This document shows, piece by piece, positions 58,241-64,000 of a stretch of 64,000 nucleotides of DNA. The notes beneath the pieces are model-generated. The model had not been told where the DNA came from, did no database searches, and worked only from the letters and a program-made list of their open reading frames with translations. The stretch spans positions 310,001-374,000 of the forward strand of contig NZ_JHEL01000015.1 in NCBI RefSeq assembly GCF_000710345.2, given 5' to 3'. The stretch is from Curtobacterium sp. S6 (GTDB taxonomy: Bacteria; Actinomycetota; Actinomycetes; Actinomycetales; Micrococcaceae). A program made the position numbers and the translations under genes. Positions within the stretch are counted from its first letter, which is position 1, and each line of letters starts with the position of its first letter.

Positions 58241-58326
58241 TGCGCGAGGGGGGACTTGAACCCCCACCCTCTAATACGAGGACTAGCACCTCAAGCTAGC
58301 GCGTCTGCCTATTCCGCCACCCGCGC
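58241..58326 (-). tRNA. tRNA-Leu (GAG anticodon)
   Basis: On the minus strand the gene runs from the acceptor GCGCGGG (58326-58320) to CTCGCGC plus discriminator A at 58241. It is followed by an encoded CCA (58240-58238). The anticodon stem CTAGC/GCTAG encloses the loop TTGAGGT, giving anticodon GAG. The long variable arm typical of class II tRNAs (TCCTCGTATTAGAGGG) is present, and the T loop is GTTCAAG. At 86 bases this is a normal length for tRNA-Leu. Confidence 0.96.
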
Positions 58327-58427
58327 AGGTGATCTCGGGAGCAATCTCCCGGGCAACGAGTAATAACTTACTTGATGCGGAAGAGGCACGCAAATTCAGA
58401 CCCGTTGTTCACCTGTGATGCTCGGCA

Positions 58428-59441
58428 CTATTGCCGGTCTTCGCTCGACGGCGACCAGACCAGCTCGAAGTTTTTTCGTGCCTTGCGGCCGATTCCTCGC
58501 ACGCGCCGTTCAGCGCCGCTGGGCGAGCGGTCACGCCATAGCTCGACCGTCGCCGGCAGTAAGACCGGTGCGCCAAATTCCACGTTCCACTCTCCGGGCG
58601 CGGAGGGATCAGCGGCGAGCCGTCCGAGGGCCCGTGAAGCGCAGTACATCCCGTGCGCGATCGATCCCTGGAGACCGAAGAGCTTGGCCGACGCCGCGCT
58701 CAGGTGAATCGGGTTCGCGTCTCCGGACACCTTGGCGTATTGGCGACCGGTATCCGCCGCCAGGCGCCACCGCGCCGTGAGACGCATTCCCTCCCGTGGG
58801 TCCGGGCGTGTTGAGGCAGCTGACTTCTGGCCAGCCGAGTGGCTCGAGGATTCCTTCTGCTTCGAGGAGGCTTGCTTGGACAAATACAGCGATTCGTCCG
58901 TCATGGCCAGCTCGCCCGACTCGTCCCAGATCTCGGCCAGGATCGTGACCGTCACTCCCCTGCGATGGGTCCCGAATTCTTTGACCCTCGACCTGATCTT
59001 GATCGTGCTATTCACCGCGACCGGGCGCAACTGCACGACGCTGTTTTTGAGATGGATGAGGCCCAAGAGCCGGAGCGGAAAGGAGCCGCTGGTCATGACC
59101 TCGGTGGAGAGCGGGAACGTCAGCGCGTGAAGGTACCCGCCGTGGGCGTTGGCACCTACCGGAGAATGCACCACCGCACAGAATTCCGAGTTCTTCTGGC
59201 CATCGACCCGAACGCGTCGCTCACGCGATTCGAGCGCTTCCGGGGCGGGCAGCTGGGGTCGATCCGATGAACCGTGGCCACCCCGTCGTCTCAGCTGCTT
59301 GCTCACGGCCGAGCCGATCTCCTTGGTGAGGATGCTCGCGTACATCCCGGCCGGGCCCGTGCCTTCGGAGATCTTTCCCAACCCCGGCACGGGATGTTCT
59401 TTCCGCCATCCGGCGATCGAGGAGAGTGCAGGAACCTTCAT
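58428..59441 (-). CDS. MaoC-family acyl-CoA dehydratase
   Basis: This is a hot-dog fold enoyl/hydroxyacyl dehydratase of 337 residues. ATG 59441 overlaps the upstream reductase stop (TGATG). The C-terminal hot-dog domain carries the R-specific hydratase motif SGDANPIHLSAASAKLFGLQ and IAHGMYCASRALG. The N-terminal half is a second, degenerate hot-dog domain (about residues 100-215). A low-complexity Ser/Lys linker joins them. It forms a set with the FabG-like reductase and the thiolase and probably acts on 3-hydroxyacyl-CoA. Confidence 0.9.
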   Translation of the reverse strand: MKVPALSSIAGWRKEHPVPGLGKISEGTGPAGMYASILTKEIGSAVSKQLRRRGGHGSSDRPQLPAPEALESRERRVRVDGQKNSEFCAVVHSPVGANAHGGYLHALTFPLSTEVMTSGSFPLRLLGLIHLKNSVVQLRPVAVNSTIKIRSRVKEFGTHRRGVTVTILAEIWDESGELAMTDESLYLSKQASSKQKESSSHSAGQKSAASTRPDPREGMRLTARWRLAADTGRQYAKVSGDANPIHLSAASAKLFGLQGSIAHGMYCASRALGRLAADPSAPGEWNVEFGAPVLLPATVELWRDRSPSGAERRVRGIGRKARKNFELVWSPSSEDRQ

Positions 59442-60778
59442 CACGCACCCACCATCGACTGTCCGCAGACGCGGAGGGTCTGGCCGTTGACGCCACCGGC
59501 CGCATTCGAGGCAAGGAACCCGACGGCTTGGGCGACATCCTCCGGGCGACCACCCTGTTGCAGGGAATTCAGCCTCCTGGCAACCTCCCGGGTAACCGTC
59601 GGCATGGCCTGGGTCATGTCGGTCTCGATGAACCCCGGGGCAACGGCGTTGATGGTGCCGCCGGCGGCCTTGAGGTCCTGAGCCATGGCGGCGACCATCC
59701 CGATGATGCCGGACTTCGACGCTGCGTAGTTGGTTTGGCCGCGGTTTCCGGCGATGCCGCTCGTCGAGGCGAGCGACACGATGTGCGGAGCAGAGCCGAG
59801 CACGCCTGAATCCAGCAGTTGCCGGTTCATGGCGAGCTGTGAGGCAAGGTTGACCGCCAGAACCGACCCCCATTTGGCTTCGTCCATGTTGGCCAGCATC
59901 TTGTCGCGCGTGATCCCCGCGTTGTGAATCACGATGTCGAGGGACCCATAATGCGACTTGGCCGCCTCGGCAATTCGTTTCCCGGCGTCCGGATGGGTGA
60001 TGTCCAGCTGGAGGGCACGACCGCCCACGCTGTTGGCGACCTGGGAAAGAGACTCCCCCGCCGCGGGGACATCGACCAGGAGCAACTTCGCCCCATCCTC
60101 GTGGAGCCGACGCACGATCGCCTCTCCAATGCCCCGGGCGGCCCCGGTGACGACCGCGACCTTTCCCTCGACCGGGCGATCCGACGTGAGCTGGTCCGCC
60201 GCGGCCGCCTCGACCGTCAGCGGTTGACCACTGACATAGGCCGAACGGGCCGAGAGGAGAAAACGCAATGGTCCGGCCACGGCCTGGTCGTCGGGGCTCA
60301 CTCCCGGGGCAAGCTGGAGCAGATTGCACGTCGCTCCCTTCCGCATCTCGTGCGCCAGGGACCGCATGAATCCCACGACGCCCGCCTGGGTGGCCGCGAT
60401 CTCGGGCGTGTCCGAGGGGTCGGTCGAACGGCCCAGCACGACGACGCGGCCCGATGAACCCAGGCTGCGCAGCGCCGCACCGACGGCCAATGCTCCGCGC
60501 TGGAGATCGGCGGGCTTCACCGCGTCCGTGAAGTCGACGATGATAGCGCCGTACCTCGTCTTGGTCTCCGGGTGCCGCCGAACCTCAAGGTTCCAGTCCA
60601 AGAGGGTGTCGGCTAGCCGATCGGAACCGTCTGCGCCGACCAACAGGACCTTACGATCCGCCAGAAGTTCTTGGCCCGGTTCGAAACGGCGAAGCGTGAC
60701 CGGTTGCGGAAGTCCGAGGGCTCCCGCAACCTTCTTCCCCAGCGATGAGTTGACGAGCTGTGCGTAAGAATCTTTCAT
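59441..60778 (-). CDS. High-molecular-weight 3-oxoacyl reductase (FabG4-like)
   Basis: This is a short-chain dehydrogenase of 445 residues, longer than the ~250 of normal FabG. The N-terminal ~200 residues form a degenerate Rossmann domain (KVLLVGADGSDRLADTLLDW). The catalytic SDR domain follows with VAVVTGAARGIGEAIVRRL, NAGI, SLAS (catalytic Ser) and YAASKSG (catalytic Tyr/Lys). Relatives in mycobacteria reduce 3-oxoacyl-CoA with NADH. The ATG start gives MKDSYAQLVNSS. It lies between the thiolase and MaoC genes. Confidence 0.9.
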   Translation of the reverse strand: MKDSYAQLVNSSLGKKVAGALGLPQPVTLRRFEPGQELLADRKVLLVGADGSDRLADTLLDWNLEVRRHPETKTRYGAIIVDFTDAVKPADLQRGALAVGAALRSLGSSGRVVVLGRSTDPSDTPEIAATQAGVVGFMRSLAHEMRKGATCNLLQLAPGVSPDDQAVAGPLRFLLSARSAYVSGQPLTVEAAAADQLTSDRPVEGKVAVVTGAARGIGEAIVRRLHEDGAKLLLVDVPAAGESLSQVANSVGGRALQLDITHPDAGKRIAEAAKSHYGSLDIVIHNAGITRDKMLANMDEAKWGSVLAVNLASQLAMNRQLLDSGVLGSAPHIVSLASTSGIAGNRGQTNYAASKSGIIGMVAAMAQDLKAAGGTINAVAPGFIETDMTQAMPTVTREVARRLNSLQQGGRPEDVAQAVGFLASNAAGGVNGQTLRVCGQSMVGA

Positions 60779-60814
60779 CGTGTGTTTTGCCTCCTCGTGA
60801 TTGCTTCGTCTGCG

Positions 60815-62119
60815 CTAGTTGCCGGGCTTGTCGGCTTCGAGAATCATCGCCACACCGAGGCCACCCGCCGCGCAGACGGACACGAGTCCGCGCTGCGTCT
60901 TACCCGTTGCCGAGGCCTGCTCGTGGAGTTGCTTGGCGAGGGACGCGACGATCCGTCCACCGGTAGCGGCGAAGGGGTGACCGGCTGCCAACGAGGAACC
61001 GTTGACGTTGAGCTTTGCGCGGTCGATGGTGCCGACGGCGTGGTCGCGACCCAATTTCTCTTGCGCGAATTTTTCCGATTCCCAGGCTTTAAGGTGGCAC
61101 AGCACGGTTCCGGCGAAAGCCTCGTGGATTTCGTAGTAGTCGAAATCTCCGAGGGCGAGGTTATTGCGCTCGATCAGCTGGGGCACGGCGTAGGCGGGCG
61201 CCATGAGCAGGCCCTCTTCACCGTCGACGAAGTCGACCGCCGCGGCTTGGGCATCGACGACGCGAGCCAAAGGCGTCATTTGGTGGGCCTCGGCCCATTC
61301 CTGGCTTCCCAAGAGCACGGCCGAGGCGCCGTCGGTCAGCGGGGTGGAGTTGCCGGCCGTCATCGTCGCTTCCCCGGGAAGGCTGCGCCCGAAGGCGGGG
61401 TTGAGCTTTGCGAGCTTCTCGAGGGAGGAATCCGGCCGGAGGTTATTGTCCTTATTCAGGCCGCGGAAACCGGTGATCAAATCGTCGAAGAAACCGCGGT
61501 CGTAGGCCGCCGCCAGATTCTGATGACTCGTGAGCGCGAGCTGGTCCTGTTCCTCTCGGCTAACTTCCCACTCGGAGGTGGTGATGGCCTGGTGCTCGCC
61601 CATGGAGAGACCGGTCCGCGGCTCGCCGGTGCCCGGGGCCTGGGGCTTGATATCCGAGGGTCGAAGCGACGAGACCGCGGCGAGGCGTTGTTTGAGGGTC
61701 TTGGCGCGGGCCAGCTTGAGCAGGCTTCGGCGCAATCCTTCGGAGACGACGATCGGAGCGTCGGAAGCGGAGTCGACGCCGCCCGCGATGGCCGAATCCA
61801 TCTGACCCAGACGGATCTTGTTCGTCAACCCCCACACGGTCTCCAATCCGGTAGCGCAGGCCTGCTGTACGTCGTAGGCCGGAGTTGCCGAGGACAGAGC
61901 CGAGCCCAAGACGGACTCGCGGGTGAGATTGAAGTCTTTGGAGTGCTTGAGGACGGCTCCGGCCGCGACCTCGCCCACCTGTTGACCGGCGAGGCCGTAT
62001 CGGGCGGCCAGCCCATCGAGAACGCTCGTCAACATGTCCAAATTGCTTGCCGAGGCGTACGCCCCGTGTGAGCGGGCGAAAGGAATGCGATTGCTGCCGA
62101 GAACATAGGCCTGAGTCAT
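60815..62119 (-). CDS. Acetyl-CoA acetyltransferase/3-ketoacyl-CoA thiolase
   Basis: The thiolase of 434 residues cleaves or makes 3-ketoacyl-CoA. ATG 62119 is preceded by GGAGGATCC; the earlier open frame has no family character. Catalytic Cys lies in QQACATGLET, the His in IHEAFAGTVLCHLKA, and the C-terminal Cys/His in VNVNGSSLAAGHPFAATGGR and VSVCAAGGLGVAMILE segments. The longer middle loop (KPQAPGTGEPRTGLSMGEH) resembles FadI-type beta-oxidation thiolases. First gene of the minus-strand lipid operon. Confidence 0.93.
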   Translation of the reverse strand: MTQAYVLGSNRIPFARSHGAYASASNLDMLTSVLDGLAARYGLAGQQVGEVAAGAVLKHSKDFNLTRESVLGSALSSATPAYDVQQACATGLETVWGLTNKIRLGQMDSAIAGGVDSASDAPIVVSEGLRRSLLKLARAKTLKQRLAAVSSLRPSDIKPQAPGTGEPRTGLSMGEHQAITTSEWEVSREEQDQLALTSHQNLAAAYDRGFFDDLITGFRGLNKDNNLRPDSSLEKLAKLNPAFGRSLPGEATMTAGNSTPLTDGASAVLLGSQEWAEAHQMTPLARVVDAQAAAVDFVDGEEGLLMAPAYAVPQLIERNNLALGDFDYYEIHEAFAGTVLCHLKAWESEKFAQEKLGRDHAVGTIDRAKLNVNGSSLAAGHPFAATGGRIVASLAKQLHEQASATGKTQRGLVSVCAAGGLGVAMILEADKPGN

Positions 62120-62234
62120 GGATCCTCCGGATCTAGATGGGTCGGAACGACACACCTGGCGGATATGGTCCACCGACAGGTCGCGGCTGATGTCCGCGGA
62201 GCGTCGCCCCGTGTGACTGGGGTTACAAAAGACA

Positions 62235-62251
62235 AGAGTACCTGATACTCT
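62235..62251. promoter_or_regulatory. candidate TetR operator in the thiolase/tetR divergent gap
   Basis: AGAGTA (62235-62240) and TACTCT (62246-62251) flank CCTGA, a perfect 17-bp inverted repeat placed 7 bases before the tetR start. It lies in the 139-base divergent promoter region between the regulator and the thiolase operon, the usual place for TetR-family autoregulatory operators. Binding is inference. Confidence 0.55.
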
Positions 62252-62258
62252 GCGTATC

Positions 62259-62960
62259 GTGAACACCAACGACGCCGTAAAAATTCGGAAAGTGCCGCCG
62301 GCCGAGGCCGACGCCCTGGATGGGCGCGCGACTCGCTGGCAGAACCACCGCAAGGTTCGACGCCGGCAACTCCTCCGGGAAGCCCGGCACGCGATCCACA
62401 AGATCGGCCCGCAGGCCTCCATGGAAGAGATCGCGCAGCATTCCGGGACGTCCAAATCGGTCTACTACCGATACTTCACCGACAAAGCGGGGCTCAGCCA
62501 AGCACTGGGTGAATTCTTGTTGGCCGGCCTCGAACAAAGAATCGTCGAAGCCGCCGCGAACGGATCGTCCCCGTCGGACACCGTCCATCGGATGATCGAC
62601 GCGTATCTCGTGATGGTTCAGCGTTCGCCATCCATCCACGAATTCGTGTCTTCGCATGCCGGTCTCGGATGGGCCCGGCCCGATGAGGGCGACGAACCCA
62701 CCGCCTCGCTCGGCCTTTTCGCCGACCACGTGGCGAAAGTCCTTCTGGACTCGCTGCACAACGTGGCCGGTGAGTTACGAGGGACGGAACTCTCCGACGA
62801 GGTGACCCAGGACTATTGGGCCCGGGCGGTCGTCGGGATGGTCCAGTCCGTGACCAATAAATGGAGCCGCGCCTACGTGGAAGGTGTGGCCCCTCCCCGA
62901 GAACAAACGGTCGATCAGCTGACCCGCTGGATCCTCATGCCGTTGGAGCAAAGCCGATGA
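62259..62960 (+). CDS. TetR/AcrR-family transcriptional regulator
   Basis: The 233-residue protein has an N-terminal TetR HTH (LREARHAIHKIGPQASMEEI and SGTSKSVYYRYFTDKAGLSQ, about 44-90) and a helical ligand-binding domain. The GTG start at 62259 directly follows the palindrome, so the leader would be very short. Divergence from a thiolase-reductase-dehydratase operon and an acyl-CoA dehydrogenase gene downstream suggest it senses an acyl-CoA and controls fatty-acid metabolism (inference). Confidence 0.9.
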   Translation: MNTNDAVKIRKVPPAEADALDGRATRWQNHRKVRRRQLLREARHAIHKIGPQASMEEIAQHSGTSKSVYYRYFTDKAGLSQALGEFLLAGLEQRIVEAAANGSSPSDTVHRMIDAYLVMVQRSPSIHEFVSSHAGLGWARPDEGDEPTASLGLFADHVAKVLLDSLHNVAGELRGTELSDEVTQDYWARAVVGMVQSVTNKWSRAYVEGVAPPREQTVDQLTRWILMPLEQSR

Positions 62961-63016
62961 CGCCGTCGCATCCATACCGTGACACACACACCACCCCAGA
63001 AGATTCAGGAGAAATC

Positions 63017-64000
63017 ATGCCTCTGAACGAGAACACGACGCGCGCGGACGATGTCGCGCCCGCAACCCCGCACCACACCTCCTCGAAAGGCTCTCCCGAG
63101 GGAACCTCACAGGGCGCCCTGGAAGAGGTGCAATCCGTTCAGGGCCCGGACACGGCGGAGCGCATCGACGTCGAGAACCTCCACCGCCATCTGATGGGAC
63201 CGTGGAAGGACCTCCGCCAGACGGTCCGCGACATCATCGAGGACCCGGCGTTGCACAAGATCGATACCCTCAGCTATCAGGACCAGCGCGAACGGGTCAT
63301 GGACCAGATGAAGATCCTCGTGGACCGCGGAATCGTCCATCGCGCCTACCCCGACTATGTGGGCGGACAGGATGATCCCGGTGGAAATATCGCCGGATTC
63401 GAGGAACTCGTGGCGGCGGATCCGTCCTTGCAGATTAAGGCCGGCGTTCAGTGGGGCCTCTTCGGTGCCGCGGTCCATCAGCTCGGATCCGAGGATCACC
63501 ACCGACGCTTCCTTCCCGACATCATGAGCCTCAAGGCCCCCGGCGCGTTCGCGATGACCGAGATCGGCCACGGTTCGGACGTCGCCTCCATCGGGACCAC
63601 GGCGACCTATGACGCGCAGTCCCAAGAATTCGTGATCAATACCCCGTTCAAGGCCGCGTGGAAAGAATTCCTGGGCAATGCGGCCCAGCACGGCAACGCG
63701 GCAGTGGTCTTCGCTCAGTTGATCACCGCCGGGGTCAACCACGGCGTACACGCTTTCTACGTTCCGATTCGCGACGCCGAGGGTGTCAATCTCCCCGGGA
63801 TCCAATCCGAAGATGACGGACGCAAGGGCGGGCTCAACGGCGTGGACAACGGCCGCTTGGCCTTTGACCACGTGCGCATTCCGCGCACCAACCTGTTGAA
63901 TCGATACGGCGACGTCGCCGAAGACGGCACCTACACCTCACCCATCGATTCGCCAGGGCGACGGTTCTTCACCATGCTCGGAACCCTCGTTCAGGGGCGC
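63017..64000 (+). CDS. Acyl-CoA dehydrogenase/oxidase family protein (3'-truncated by window end)
   Basis: The frame is open from ATG 63017 (CAGGAG upstream) to the last base, so 328 codons are visible and the C-terminus lies outside. A polar N-terminal extension of about 60 residues precedes the alpha domain (HLMGPWKDLRQTVRDIIED). Motifs include DYVGGQDDPGGNIAGFEELV, ADPSLQIKAGVQWGLFG and AFAMTEIGHGSDVASIGTTA (FAD/substrate loop). VHAFYVPIRDAEG and the GLNGVDNGRLAFDHVRIPR segment follow. The pattern is closest to long acyl-CoA oxidase-like enzymes. It follows tetR and probably starts beta-oxidation. Confidence 0.88.
   Translation, partial: MPLNENTTRADDVAPATPHHTSSKGSPEGTSQGALEEVQSVQGPDTAERIDVENLHRHLMGPWKDLRQTVRDIIEDPALHKIDTLSYQDQRERVMDQMKILVDRGIVHRAYPDYVGGQDDPGGNIAGFEELVAADPSLQIKAGVQWGLFGAAVHQLGSEDHHRRFLPDIMSLKAPGAFAMTEIGHGSDVASIGTTATYDAQSQEFVINTPFKAAWKEFLGNAAQHGNAAVVFAQLITAGVNHGVHAFYVPIRDAEGVNLPGIQSEDDGRKGGLNGVDNGRLAFDHVRIPRTNLLNRYGDVAEDGTYTSPIDSPGRRFFTMLGTLVQGR

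Overview
The window looks like a core-chromosome segment of a GC-rich actinobacterium of order Micrococcales, most likely family Micrococcaceae. The genus cannot be fixed by reading alone. Supporting points are the mycothiol gene mshC, a complete pupylation locus (arc-dop-pup-pafA-pafBC), RbpA, a bcc-aa3 respiratory chain with a di-haem QcrC, many GTG starts, and several families typical of actinobacteria (DUF3097, DUF3043, DUF3054). There are no insertion sequences, phage genes, CRISPR arrays or rRNA operons. The only RNA gene found is one tRNA-Leu.

Left part (1-22 kb), mostly + strand, translation, stress and RNA/envelope housekeeping: holA (cut by the window edge), rpsT, an orphan PemK/MazF-like gene, lepA-hemW, DUF4870 and DUF3097 genes, hrcA (with a CIRCE-like operator)-dnaJ-rsmE, a GerMN lipoprotein, phoH-ybeY-CNNM/CorC-era, an LCP-family cell-wall ligase, leuA with a candidate leucine leader, then recO-uppS and pyrD.

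Middle (22-37 kb): an M20 peptidase, an ErpA-type Fe-S carrier, then respiration. ctaC-ctaD-ctaF (+) face qcrB-qcrA-qcrC-ctaE (-); together they encode cytochrome bc1 and aa3 oxidase. Between the two arms lies the only visibly decayed stretch (27.2-28.4 kb), with an alpha/beta-hydrolase pseudogene and a small cysteine-rich ORF with a strong ribosome binding site. Then come trpD, DUF3054, NfeD plus a band-7 protein, and rbpA.

Right part (37-58 kb), one long minus-strand run. In transcription order it reads tRNA-Leu, ldh, an acidic-tailed protein, uppP, mshC, a site-2 protease, trmI, arc, dop, pup, pafA, two FKBP isomerases, a fused pafBC, a small membrane protein, tatA, tatC, a HelY-type helicase, a shrunken amidohydrolase-like protein and a polyprenol-phosphate mannosyltransferase. 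The 20S proteasome genes prcB/prcA, which often sit between pup and pafA, are absent, and Arc lacks the C-terminal proteasome-docking motif. Pupylation here probably works without a local proteasome.

End (58-64 kb): a fatty-acid metabolism cluster (MaoC dehydratase, FabG-like reductase, thiolase on -) is divergent from a TetR regulator and an acyl-CoA dehydrogenase/oxidase (+, cut by the window end). A 17-bp palindrome in the divergent gap is a candidate operator.
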